From Vigna angularis (Eukaryota > Streptophyta > Magnoliopsida > Fabales > Fabaceae), in NCBI RefSeq assembly GCF_016808095.1, contig NC_068979.1, positions 29,593,960 to 29,657,959 on the forward strand: 64,000 nt of DNA, written 5' to 3'. Both the position numbers and the translations under genes were made by a program. Below, piece by piece: positions 47,301-59,665 of this stretch; the stretch's first letter is position 1, and every line of letters starts with the position of its first letter. The notes beneath the pieces were generated by a model. The model saw only the letters and a program-made list of their open reading frames with translations, searched no databases and had not been told where the DNA came from.

Positions 47301-50300
47301 TTAATACAAGTTATTGTGTATGATAATAATAACAATTTTTAGAATCACTAGAGTTGTAATTTTAGAGATAGTTTAAATAATGATTATTTAATAAATCTTT
47401 GGTAAAAATAATTTTTCATACTATGATTAGTAAAAACCACAATATAAAAACAAGATGATAATTTAGAAAACTTCGACAGTGTAAAATAATTTTTTGAAAT
47501 TTAAATAATCCTACTAGAATATGTTCATTTTTCTTTCTATTTATGTCTCTTTTATACCTTCATTCCTATGCAGTTTTTCTTATTTTCTAAAATTTGTTTA
47601 TATTTTCCATGAAAATATATTACTAATTAGAAGATAATTGAATATAGTATAATTTTATTTGTTAAAATTTTCTTTGAAGTTATTTTCTTTTTATTTTAAT
47701 ATCTTTTTCTTTTTATTTTTTTTACTCCATCTGACTTTGAGTTTTTTATATGGTTTACTCATGAATCATTACGTTAAATGTCTCTAGTATTTTCTCTCAC
47801 AAGAATCCAAAAATACAAACTTGCTAGTTTTGGATAATGCGCTAAGAGAATGACAATTTACAATCTCATCATGAAAGTAAGGATTGGTTCTAAACCTAAC
47901 TTGCGTAACAAATTTCAACTAAAGAGTAATAATATAATTTTATATGTGAATTTGCTTATATTATATATAATTTCATTGAATTGAATTGTTTTATGTTATG
48001 CTTTGGGTCAATTGAGATGGTATTTTAAGTTTGTATTTATACTATATTATTTGTGTAATAAATTTATCCTTTTTATAATTAAGGTTTTTGTATAGATAAA
48101 AAATATTTATAATAAGTTAAATATTAGTCTTTGATGAGGAAATCTTAATACGAGTATTTTACAAGACATTTGTTTACGGTTAAATATCCATTGAAATTGA
48201 GGTTTATAGATCAATAGAATGTTCAAGTGAATTGAATAAAATAAATTAGATTGATGTATTTGAATCATGATCTACTTATATATGTTTATATTAATATTTA
48301 ATCATTTTATTTTTTTTGTGTGATTGTATTTAGTATATGAGAAAATAACTCTTAAAGTATATGAAACCGCTATGGACAAATATAAAAATTATTTTCAATT
48401 TTCATATTCATATATGTTTGTATGTTTTGTATATGCATGCGCACATTTGTTTATATATGTTTATGTGTTTATATATGTATATGTATATGTGTATATACGT
48501 GTATATACGTGTATGTGTGTTTAAATACTGAAAGTCAAATTTATAGTATCTTAGTATACAAACTTAAGGGAAATGAGTTTGTTTTGTTTTTATCGTTTAT
48601 ATAACTTATTTTGTTATTTTTAAATTATATGTACACTAATTTTAGTGTTTTTAATATTTTATTTATCTTCTTATTATTTCTTTATCGATGAGTACTTATA
48701 ATTGTGTGATATTAAAAACTTTGGTTAAGTGAAGTGGCCCTTATACTTATGAGTTATACCCCATCAACATACAAAGGAAAAATAAGGATAAGAAAAAGAG
48801 CAATAGAGACATCAAATCATGAACCATGTGCATTTTTTCATTTCCATCATCATTACTATTTATTGCAAATCAAAGAAAACAAGGTTTCAAAATAGTTAAT
48901 CAACCTACATAAAGAAAACTTTCGAAAATAAGAAAATAAATAAATGAATAAGTAAAGAATTAAAATGTATTTAAAATCGAATTTTATGATTGAATAATAT
49001 TTATTAATTTAACTCTTCCGTTTAAGTATCATTTATTTATTTATATTGGTGTTACAATTTATAGTTTGATTGTATACGTTGTACACTAGTATTTTAGCAT
49101 GAGAAAAATAAAAAAAAAAGTATTTATTTTGTATAGCTAAACTTTATAATAAATATTTTTAATATATCAATTATATTATAATTTATGATAAATAGTTGTA
49201 TTTAAATATACATTATTTCTCTTTAAAATAAAAAAAATCTAACAATAAAGAAAAGATAGAATAAAAGATGTACTAGTTAGAAAAATTCTCTAAAGAATTT
49301 GGAGAAAATTTTTTAAAATATTATCGTCGAAGAAATCCTTTTATTTAAAATAACTACTTTAATGAATATATAGACATAATCTCTAACGTCTTTATAAGGA
49401 CGTCTCTGAAGAATTATCTGTCATCTGATTTTTATTAATAGTTGTAAATTATTATTCACATGATTTTATATGATAATTAGTCTACAAATCAATGTATTTA
49501 TCAATGTATGAATTATGTATTCATACCATAATGTTTCGAATTTAGCAAATATACTCTATAAAAATCTCCAGACATACATATCATGAACTTTGATACTTCA
49601 CAATGTAATATGATTCATTAGTATAATGTGCCAATAAAATACTTTATTTGATGTTTTATAAATAAAGTATATAGAATAATCTCTAATATTTGAAATTTTA
49701 TTATCGTTTAGGGTAGTGTATAATTTTAATTAAGAGTTAAAACCAATTTTTTTAGGATATAGAGATCTATTTAAAGGTTGAGAAATCTAACACGTTAAAA
49801 TTGAAGATGATGTTGTAAATGTTATATTATATTTATATGTATAATGAATTATATAATAATTTTTGTCACATTTGTTTTAGCTGTTTCAAATGGAAACTTA
49901 TAATGTTTTTTATTGTTAATTTTTGTGTTTCTTCTTTTGCTTATAATCATCTTTCTCTTTCTCCTCCCTTTTTTGTATTTGTGCATTTTCATATGCTGAG
50001 TAAGTTATATTTATTTTTGTTTTAATAGAAGAAATTCTATTCCATTCACAATTTTATATTTTTTAATTTAAATTTGATTGAGATACCAGTAAATATAACA
50101 ATAAAAAAAAGAGAAAAAAATGTTTGAAGCATTCCTAAATAAAGAGATGAAAAATAATAGAAATAATCTATTAAATATGAAGATTTTGTTGGGGTGATAA
50201 TCATTAATGAAAGGTTTTAACAATATGAATCTTGAATCCAATTTTCACCAAATATAAACACTTAACAATATTTGGAACTATATGTACTTGATAATACTTG

Positions 50301-50669
50301 TTATGTATTCTTAAATAACAGTTACTTGCATGAACAAACTATAAGAAATTAAGTAACTCCAAATAACACAGAATACTTGGACAACAGTTGCTTACCCTAA
50401 ACAATTTCCAAGCATTTACAAACTCAATTTGCTTTTTACTTTATGCCAAAAATAATATTAAAAAACAATAAAAACATCCCTATGATCAATTTAAATGTAT
50501 TACATGTAACAATAATTTAGGAAAAAATGTTATAGAAAAAGAAAAAGAATTTCTAATTTTGAAAAGAAGAAAAGAAAAAGAACAGAAAAATTGTCTACAT
50601 AAGAACAGAACTGTTACTCACAGCACATTCCCAACTCCCAAGTCTGTCAATAAAACGTTATATTCCAAC
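44390..50669. other. Gene-free AT-rich intergenic DNA, parts probably old LTR sequence
   Basis: No gene is supported. At 44690-45480 the DNA is less AT-rich, with words such as TAGCGCTTATCGCTGG and CTAAGCGATAGG that look like LTR debris, but no ends were found. At 48410-48520 a TATG/TGTATA-rich simple sequence explains the local open frames. The last 200 bases are the upstream region of the XTH gene. Confidence 0.4.
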
Positions 50670-50698
50670 CTCTCTAACTCTCTCTTTCTCTCTCTCTA
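50670..50698 (+). repeat. CT-rich tract in the XTH promoter
   Basis: CTCTCTAACTCTCTCTTTCT followed by CTCTCTCTA, 50-75 bases before the TATA box. Such Y-patch or GAGA-type tracts are common in plant core promoters. Confidence 0.6.
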
Positions 50699-50744
50699 AT
50701 CTCTGTTATTTCTTCTTCATGACTCTTCTCTTCTCTCTTCTCCC

Positions 50745-50753
50745 TATATAATA
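50745..50753 (+). promoter_or_regulatory. Probable TATA box of the XTH gene
   Basis: TATATAATA lies 90 bases before the ATG at 50835, right after a CT-rich region. Position and motif fit. Confidence 0.6.
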
Positions 50754-50834
50754 TAATAATATTACACACTCAGAGAAACAGCAGACAAGTAGCCAGAAGA
50801 AGAAATCCTTTGACACATTATTAAGGAAACAAAC

Positions 50835-53325
50835 ATGGGAGGTGGTCACATGGGGTGGTTCCTCTTGTGTTCTTCTCTGCTTTTTTTTGCTGTGATTGCT
50901 TCATCTGGGTCACTCGCAAACTTGCCCATCATAGCCTTTGAGGATGGCTACACCCCCTTGTTTGGGGACCATAATTTGGCCATCCATAGAGATGGAAAAT
51001 CAGTTCACCTTTCTCTTGATGAAAGAACAGGTCTTTTTCCATCTTTCATTCGTTTTTTCTTACATGGTCACTTTTTGTATTTCTATTTTTGTCATGTTTT
51101 TTATTTTTGTTTTCGTTTTTCTGGATTGTGATTTCAGGTTCTGGGTTTGTGTCTCATGACCTTTACCTTCATGGCTACTTCAGTGCCTCGATTAAGTTGC
51201 CTTCTGATTACACAGCTGGAGTTGTGGTTGCATTTTATGTGAGTAATAATGGGTTCTAATGCATGATGATAAAATAAAAATTATATCTTTCTTGTTATTC
51301 TTTCATACCCTTTTTGTTGAAATTCAATCGTCCATCGTAATTAGAAACTCCATCAAAATTCTGATCATTCGTATCGATTTTCTTCCTTTTTTTTTTTTAC
51401 TTTTTCATTTCAATTAACTAAGTGCTATTACTTTGTGAATATGATGCATCCAGGTATCTGGAGTTTCTATAAAAGTTTTTTGAAGCTTGTTTGTAAGCTA
51501 TTTGTTGGGAAATATTAATATATTAAAACAGAAAACAAACAGATTGCTTTCAGTTTCATTTTTTTCATGAGGTCACTAATGGGGCCAAAAAAGATTGTTT
51601 TGTTTTTCCTGTTTTCAAGCTGTTTTGAAGGGAAAATTCAGTGTTTGTTTGTATTATTGAAATGAAAACGCCAGTTGGTTTGTTTGTCTCGATCTTCCCC
51701 TTTTAACATTTTTTTCCCCGGAAAATAAGGGCACGGGTGATTTGTTCCTCACATTTTCTGCTGCAGATGTCAAATGGTGACATGTTCGAGAAGAACCATG
51801 ATGAGATAGACTTTGAGTTTCTGGGGAACATTAGAGGCAAAGACTGGAGGGTTCAGACCAATGTTTATGGCAATGGAAGTACCAACATTGGTAGAGAGGA
51901 AAGATGTGGCCTATGGTTTGATCCTGCTGAGGATTTCCATCAGTACAGTATTCTCTGGACTGATTCTAAGATCGTGTATGATGCAATCTATTTGAATCCA
52001 TCATGCCATCTTTGGTTGTTACATTTTCCTTGTTTTGATAAAACTAGTCTCTTTACGTGTCCAATTATTGCTAATTATACTCCAGCAACCCCTTGCTTTG
52101 ATGGAGTAGTGTGAGGGCTTTTTTGGCTGGATTGGTAGGGGTTTGTTAAAAAGATTCTCTGGTTTTCTTTTACCGTTTACTACATCCACAGTTTTTTTTT
52201 CCATCAAAACCAGTTTTTTCCTGTAATGGGATTACAATGTACAATTCATGCTTTTGATTATTTGCTGATAGTGAATAAAAACCAGATATGAAAAGGCCTA
52301 ATTTTTAAGTTGTGTGCATCCTTATGGAGAGGAACCCACATGATGAAATTTTGGTGGGATGCGTGACCCACAAAGATGAATTTTAGTTGTTGGAGAACTA
52401 TTTTTGTCTACCTACTAAATTCATGAATTGGTAATCAATATTCATTCCTTAGTTACTATAGCTACCATACCAACTGGATCTTGTGTGCCCCTTGCATGCA
52501 GGAGATTGTAAGAAATTATTCTGGATTTCCTTTTATGTTTTTCCTTGTTAGTTGCTACTTGTAATGATAAATTTAATAACGTTTAGTTTTATCACATTCT
52601 CAATCAAACAGAAACCATCATTAGTACTCTATGATATTTTTAGGTAGTTATTATGAAGATCAACAAGTTTACCATACAAGACAAGTTTTTGTTGGATGAT
52701 TATGTAAAAAATTATTTCCACTGTCTGTGCACATACTGTTTACTTAATTTGATAACTATTTCTGGTTTACTGGCTTTGTTAATTGTGTGTATGCCATTCA
52801 TTTTCTTCCTTATGCAGATTTTTCGTGGATGATGTTCCTATCAGGGAAGTTATTAGAACAGAATCAATGGGAGGAGATTTCCCCACAAAGCCAATGACTT
52901 TGTATGCCACCATATGGGATGCATCTGATTGGGCAACCAATGGAGGCAAATATAGAGTAAATTACAAGTATGCACCCTATATTGCTGAGTTCTCAGACCT
53001 TGTTCTGCATGGCTGTGCAGTTGATCCTATTGAGCATGTGACCAAGTGTGACAGTAGTGACCAAGATTCTGAGGGCGTTCCTTTTGGCATCACCCCAGTA
53101 CAAAGAACCAAAATGGGCAACTTCAGGTTGAAGCACATGACATACTCTTACTGCTATGATACAGTTAGATACAAAGTCCCTCCACCAGAGTGTGTCATCA
53201 AACCCCAAGAAGCTGAAAGGCTTAGAAAGTTTGATCCCATCACCTTCGGCAACGGCCGGCGCCACCGTGGAAAACGACACCACCGTAGTAGAGGTAGTCA
53301 GGAAGAGGCTGCCTCTTCATTTTAA
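50835..53325 (+). CDS. Xyloglucan endotransglucosylase/hydrolase (XTH27/28-like, group III)
   Basis: Exons 50835-51030, 51138-51238, 51767-51975 and 52818-53325 (phases 1, 0, 2) give 337 aa. It is a GH16 cell-wall enzyme that cuts and rejoins xyloglucan during wall loosening. An N-terminal signal peptide (about residues 1-28) is followed by LPIIAFEDGYTPLFGDHNL. The active site HDEIDFEFLG is at 110-119, with nucleophile E112 and acid/base E116, followed by the N-glycosylation site NGST seen in the family. WDASDWATNGGKY and the Cys-rich XET C-terminal region (SYCYDTVRY...PPPEC) are present. The tail after the last Cys is basic and His/Arg-rich (GRRHRGKRHHRSRG), an extension typical of the XTH27-30 class. 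The exon 3 donor was set at 51975 (GT-GTATG) because only this keeps frame with FFVDD. Groups IIIA (hydrolase) and IIIB cannot be fully separated here. Confidence 0.94.
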
Positions 53326-53423
53326 TGTATGGTTCTGTATGCAGATTTTGTCATAAAGGAAATATGTTTTTCTATTTGAATCAGTTTGATTTGCCTGGGC
53401 TAGCAGCATATCTTTTGGATTAA

Positions 53424-53629
53424 TGGTACTTTTAGACCCTAAAGAATGGATCATTTTTGTTTTGTTTTAGTCCCTAACTTCTAAGATCATAAGTTTTGGT
53501 CCCCCACAGTGTTGGTTTTAGGGACTTAAGTTTGAGAATTTCAAGAAGTATAGGGACAAAAACTTGTAGATTTCAAAGTAAAGGACTAAAACCAAAGATG
53601 ATCCATTTTCTTGGGTCTAAAAACACAGT
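53424..53629. mobile_element. MITE with near-complete hairpin, behind the XTH gene
   Basis: The left arm (TTTTAGACCCTAAAGAATGG, then ATCATTTTTG and TTTTAGTCCCTAA) is mirrored by the right arm, which reverse-complemented reads TTTTAGACCCAAGAAAATGG, ATCATCTTTGG and TTTTAGTCCTTTA. It is about 205 bp and non-coding. TTAA occurs at both edges and could be a target duplication. It begins about 100 bp after the XTH stop, so it probably lies in the 3' UTR or at the terminator. Confidence 0.8.
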
Positions 53630-56600
53630 TAACTCCATTTCTTTTTCCTTGTATAGAAAGAGGGGGAGACATAGAAGTCCTTAATATGATGGTTAATGAG
53701 ATGGTGGGTTTATGGCTTAGGTTCCCAGGTATATGTCCTCATTGATGTATTGTGTATTCAGACCCACCTCAGGGTTTTCAATAAAGTATATACTTATGAG
53801 GCTGAGTTGTTTAATGAGTGTTAGGTAAGAATTATTTTTGTGTTGGTATGGAACATCCAATATGAAACCAACCAAAAGGGTTTTATATTTAGTCCATGAG
53901 TGCAGTGAGGTGTGTTGGAGTGTCTGGAAAAATTGCATGGTCAGATTTGTCAGGTTGGGGACACAAAATGAGGCCATTTTGTCAAGGTAATTGGAATCCA
54001 AAGTCAAGTGTTGAATGTGACAAATGGTGCAGGGCTGTTTAGTTCACTGCTGCTTTCATTAAATAGTGTGACCAAAATTTCTCTCTCCTCTTTTTCTTTC
54101 CCATGCTTTTGTCTTCTGGCCTGTAGTTAGAAATTTGAAATGGGCAGTTGGGATCTCTAAGGTACAACATTGGGACTGATTATATTGCCCTCTCTTATCC
54201 TATTGCACCGTCTCTCTGCATCACCCAAAACCAAACATTCAAGCCAACTTCTGTCCTTTTTTTGAAATAACAAGAGGGCCACTTCACTACTCTCACTCAC
54301 CAAATCACTACTTGAAAACTACTACTAATATTGAGATCATTAATGTTAAGAATTTAAATGTAGAAAGTTAAATAATATATGATCAAGAAGATTCATAAAT
54401 TTGATAGTTTTAGATTCAAAGATGCTGAACTGAAATTTTGAGAAATGTGACTGAAATTATGGTGGGAAAATCACCAACAGTGTCTCTATCAGAAAAGTAT
54501 ATGACAAATTTGGTTTGATCTTATATTTTTATGCAGTAAAACATGAACATTTTTCTGAGCCAAGTATATGACAAATCTGGTTTGATCTTATATTTTTATG
54601 AAATTTCCCAAAACTATCATTCCATTGCCATGAAAGTGACAAAACATTACATGTCATTAGTTTTAGTGTAAATGACAATATTAGTTAGTGTAAGTAATTA
54701 ATCAATGATCCGCAATCTGCTCCACTTTTAAAAGCATTTTGGAAAAAGCAATAGCCACTAGTTTGACAAATATCAGAAACTTTTTAAAATATAAGAAAAA
54801 CAACAAACCCTTCATAAAGCAACAAACTCTGTTATTTTAATATATACACAGTCATATTAAATATATAAGTTGACATGTATTTTTAGTGTTAATAAAATAT
54901 GCTTTTTTATTGTTTGATTTCAGTCTCTGATTTAGAACTTTGTTCATACATTTATAAAATTGTAAACAGATAAATAACATCTTCATTTTAGTCCATGTTA
55001 TTTAAACAACATTGGACATGTTTTCTAACCTGCCATAGTTACATCATCTCAATAGAAAATGTTGATGTCAACAAATGATAATAACCCTCATATTTTTTTT
55101 GTTTTACTTGGCCTCACATGGTGGAGAAGGAATAATTAGCAGAAGAATCATGTCAATGTGAGTTTTGTTCTTAAGTACCTAGATGAGAAATGATAAAAGT
55201 CATAATCATAGCTACAAACAAAAGTAAATTTCAAACCTCAACTTGTCCATTGGCCAGTACCAAAGATGAATGATGGAAGAGAGAGGTTGCTTTTTAAAAA
55301 ATTACCCAGAAATTTAGGCTATAGAATATGATTCCTCCATTGGTTGCCCAATCAATGGATATTCCTTTAATATTCATTTCTTTCTAAAAACTTTTCACTC
55401 TTATTTTTCTACCTTCACATTCTGTCAGTTTTTTTTTATGTTCATTCTTCTACCGAATCTTCAAAATACATTACAAAAGATTTTAATATTTTAAAATATT
55501 AAAATTATTTTTTATTGGTATATATTGAAAATACAACAGAAAAGCAGTACAAAAAACACTGTAAAATTCACATTTCATTTTTCTGATTACTTTGTCTTGC
55601 AACAACTACAATTCAAGATTTTTTTACCTGTATTGTAGGAACAAAACTGTTACTCTTCATTCCATCAAAATATCATTATTTTTTCTGTTCTAAATATAAA
55701 ATTTGGTGTTATTTAAGACAGAGCAAAATATAATGTATTATTCTATAACACCATTAGTCCTAAAAATAGCTAAAGAAACAACTTTTTTAAAACATATAAT
55801 TGAGTTTGTGATAATTTGTGAAATATATATGATTCTGAATTTTCAGTACATTCTTTTTGCTAGAACATAGACTATTTGACTATATAGTTATTTTACTTAA
55901 ATTTAGAGTTTGATTATTGATTTAGTTGGTATATTGTGTTATAATTCTCCCACTTGTAGTTTTATTTTATTATTTTTGAGTTTTAAAATTTTAACATTGC
56001 ACTGTGAAACTGAAGTGAAAATCTTTATTCTGGCAGAAGACGACACACCGATGGAGATTCCAAACTGACCTGTGACTTTTGCTCTGCTATGTAACTCATC
56101 TTTTTTTTTATAATCTTTTTGACATTGTAACTGCTGAATTTAAAGTTAAATATTACTATATTTCTGCCTTCACATTGATGCATGTAAAATATGAAAACAT
56201 AACTGACACAACGTAAACATTTACTTTACTATAGTTTATAAAACAAATGTACTTTTTCTGCAGTTTTGTGTGCATAAATATTCAAGTTGGGAGGGAAAGT
56301 TAATAGAAAAACATGTTTTATGAGTTTTGAACTCTAAGTTTAGGGTCATTAAATTATCACTAATAAGGAATATCTATCTAGTTAGACGTTACAAAGAGGA
56401 ATGAGAAAAAAATATATAGTTGGAATCAAAAGACTGTTGCAGTGAAGAATTAACAATAAGTAAACTTTGTTTATCATTGTATTATTTAAACTACAAAGTT
56501 TGCATTTTCTTGTCCCTAAATATCCTTAAAATCCAAATTTGATTCTTTGTACCTACATGAAATTAAATGTATATAATTTGTACGATATTCTCGTTTAAAT

Positions 56601-57315
56601 TCTCTTGTCACTATTATACAAATATAAAGAAAAAAATAAATAACGAAAACCTTTGTCTAGCTATACCATTTATGGTCGTTACTTTAAATTAAAAGCTTTA
56701 TCTTAAAAAATAGCACCCTAGTGTGAGTTAACTTTATTAAGTTATGGATTTTTTAACAAAGAATATCTCCAATAAAATTAAATGTAAAGATAAAGTTATG
56801 TTTTGTTTATACATTGAATTCAATAATAGAAAGACAAAGATAAATATGGTCGGTTACTAAGATTTTTAATATTATATCTTTATTTTATTTTGTTTTATTT
56901 TTTTTTGGTGTGTCTTATAATTTTATTTATCATTTCAATTAATGCTACCTAACTCCACTGTCCTACACCCGTTCATTGCTTCCATTTTGAAGAACAAAAA
57001 AAGACTTTGCCTAAAATACAAGCAATCTCCATTGACCGTAGCAGGATATTACAAACATAAAATAATTCTGAGATTTAAAAATTCAAAAGTTTCTTAATAT
57101 GATCAAATCATAATCTATCACATTGTAAAATTGGTCATGCATCAACTCATGTTATTACTAAATTGGCCATGTATTCCTAAGAAAAAGTTTAAATGGGTAT
57201 CTAAAATAATATTGCAATCATCTAACATTAAAAGACTCAAATGTAATTGAATAATTACATCTTCTTCTTAATTTGTTTTGCAGTTAATTCTTAAGGTCAT
57301 AAAACTTTTAGGGTA
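53630..57315. other. Gene-free intergenic DNA
   Basis: No gene is supported. An AATAAA-type signal lies near 53780. The minus-strand frame 53717-54007 has no recognisable content. Confidence 0.45.
54495..54600 (+). repeat. 39-bp direct repeat
   Basis: Copies at 54495-54533 and 54562-54600 (AAGTATATGACAAAT...CTTATATTTTTATG) differ at one base, with 28 bp between them. The duplication is recent. Confidence 0.9.
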
Positions 57316-57727
57316 TTTAGACAGTGCTTGACACATGACACAAGATTTGGAAAAGTTCAATAAAATTTTATTCAAGGCAAATGGTCATGTCACTAATGGT
57401 GACAAGAGAAAATTTTTGAACCTTACAAAGGTAAAAAAATTATCCTTCATTGTGATTAAAAATGTGTTATTTGTTGAAGAGTTGAAGCGTAACCTTCTAA
57501 CAACGATGTGACAAATGATTCAAAACATTATATACAATTGACTTTTGAAAATACATCCTTTGATTCTATTACTTATTTGTTGGCTAAAGATGAAGAACCT
57601 TGGATTTGGCATAAATTTGCACATTATTCATATTTCACACTTAAACAAATTTGTTTTAAAAATCTTAGTCATTGGTTAGCCTAAAATCAATTTGAACTAG
57701 ATAAATTGTGTAAGATTTTGAGAAATT
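57316..57727 (+). mobile_element. Decayed Ty1-copia protease/pre-integrase fragment
   Basis: The plus strand reads DSA*HMTQDLEKFNKILF, GHVTNGDKRKFL, IKNVLFVEELKRNLL and then, in a shifted frame, DEEPWIWHKFAHYSYFTLKQ and LDKLC. These match in order the DSGCSRHMTG protease start, the ENVLLVEGLKHNLLS segment and the LWHRRLGHAS pre-integrase motif of copia polyproteins. Stops and a frameshift show it is dead. It is short and has no LTR. Confidence 0.75.
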
Positions 57728-58528
57728 AATACAAGTCTAAGCATAAATTAATATCTTTTACTATAGAATAAAAAATATTTTATACAAGTATCATTTGGTT
57801 AATTAATCAAAGTGTGTGAGATAAAAGTCTTACGAGCAAGTTCTATGTGGTGGTTACAACTCATACTGGTTAGTGGAAGAGACTAGGATTCGAGTGTTGT
57901 CCTTTCCTCTTGTAAGGAGTAGAAAGTGATGAATGTCTCGCCCGTAGGGTTACAACTCATGCTGAGTTTAATGCTGATGTGAGTAGTTTGGTGTTTTTTC
58001 TCATTAGCCTTGAGGAGCAAGAGAGATAGGTCTAAAGCTTTGGTGGAGGACCACGCGAATCGTCTTGTTTTGGTAAATAGGAATGATGTGGTGAAGTATG
58101 GAAGAAGACATACATTTATAAAGATGATTGATATTGGCACGGGTTGCCTTTAATGGACAAGTTATGTAGGACTAATGGGTTGATCATGATTCCTTTCAAG
58201 GGAATGTACAATTTGTTATTGTATTTCTTATTTTAGTGTTACTGTGTATTGATGTTTTGATGTTTATTATACAAGAGCATATGCAAATATTTCAAGAACT
58301 GTGTAGATGTTGAGATAGGGTAATGTTGGGCTTTTGTAAAAATTGTATTTTATTCTGAAAAATGTTTTACAAACTTGAATATTTGGATTGTAAATATTAA
58401 TTATATTCAATTTATTTGAGAAATTATTCTTGATTATGAAATTTTCAATTTTTGACGCATTTTAGTGACACCTAGAAAGTGTTATGTATGATTCATGCCG
58501 ATAAAATTTGTTAATTAAGTTAATAAAG

Positions 58529-58627
58529 ATAATAATAATAATAATATAATAATAATAATAGTAATAAATATAATAATAATATAATTATAAAGATAATAAA
58601 TATAATAATAATAATAATAATATTAAT
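58529..58627. repeat. Imperfect (TAA)n microsatellite
   Basis: About 100 bases of AATAATAAT with interruptions (GTAATAAATA, TAATTATAAAG). Confidence 0.9.
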
Positions 58628-58729
58628 ATGAGTCATTCGTTCGAAATGATAAATGAATTATACTTTATTTTTAGTTAGATATAAATATTTGTTCCATTTT
58701 TGGCCTCATACTCATTTATAATTAAAGAT

Positions 58730-59250
58730 GTCAAAATGGATTTCAACACACACAAGTCACCACATATTCAAGTCTAGTTGGGTTAGATAAACTTTAGTTT
58801 GATTAAATGTGGGTCAAATTAAAACCGAGTCACTAAATCCATAAGCTAAATGGGTTTGAACCAGGTTAAAGTAAATTGACCAGTAAACAACAACCTTTTA
58901 TTAATTTTTTACTATATCTTTTATAAGTTTTTATTATAATTTATTAAATAATATTTAAATTGGTTACATGCTTAGTTTATTTTTTTTGTCAAGTTATAAT
59001 AATATTTGGCGAAATAAATTATACTCCTATGAACAAATGAAATGAAGTAAATTATAATCCATTTTATTTGTATTACAATAAATATATAAAATAGATTAAA
59101 GAATAAAATACTTTTAAAAGAGTTAACTTACTAACCCACTGTTACAAAAATTTTTATTAAAAAAAAAGTCCATTTGAGCTCGCTTTTAGCTTAATCCATA
59201 GTGGACCAATCTGTAGCTTACTTTGACATTTATATCTTTAATTGATGAGG
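58730..59250. mobile_element. Possible eroded hAT-type MITE
   Basis: The left edge AAAGATGTCAAAATGGAT and the right edge, reverse-complemented, AAAGATATAAATGTCAAAGT resemble the TATCAAAACGGG ends of the hAT element at 24592. Interior GGTTAGATAAAC / TTAACTTACTAACCCA words echo its subterminal motifs. No target duplication was found. Confidence 0.35.
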
Positions 59251-59665
59251 TAATATAAAAAAAATTATATTAACTTTACTTTTATTCTTTAACACACTCA
59301 TAATCATTTTTTAGTGATTTGGTAAATCGACCAGACCCACATTATGATTTATACCTCACTAGTCACATGACTCATATTTATCCCAAAAATGTCTTCTACC
59401 ATGTTACTAGCATATATACTTTGTTAGCTTTCACGTCTACTGCATATGCAACATGAAAAAGTAAAAAGTTTTTCCCTGACAGTGACAAAGTAAAATCAAA
59501 CTTTTATATAAATTAATGAGGTCGAGGTTTTTAACTTAACAAGATTTACTATCACATTCTAAACTGTGACTGATAAAGATTTTAACTAATAATCTTTATC
59601 TTTATTTATTTTCTGCAGAACTTAAAATGCACATTTTAACTACTATCCACACATCAAATATTGTT

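Larger units (their letters stand above)
57730..59660. other. Intergenic DNA with repeats
   Basis: No gene is seen. The minus-strand frame 57883-58140 (85 codons) has no family match that I recognise. The stretch includes a TAA-rich microsatellite and a possible old hAT-type element. Confidence 0.4.

Noticed and set aside
48324..48604. Tyr/Val/Cys-rich overlapping frames
   Set aside because: They arise from a TATG/TGTATA simple-sequence tract and have no coding character.
51971..51976. Alternative XTH exon 3 donor two bases upstream (after the Ile codon at 51973)
   Set aside because: It would put exon 4 out of frame with the conserved FFVDD segment; only the donor after 51975 keeps the reading frame.
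52019..52207. Minus-strand 62-codon frame inside the XTH third intron
   Set aside because: It is antisense to the intron, lacks any recognisable motif, and nothing suggests a nested gene.
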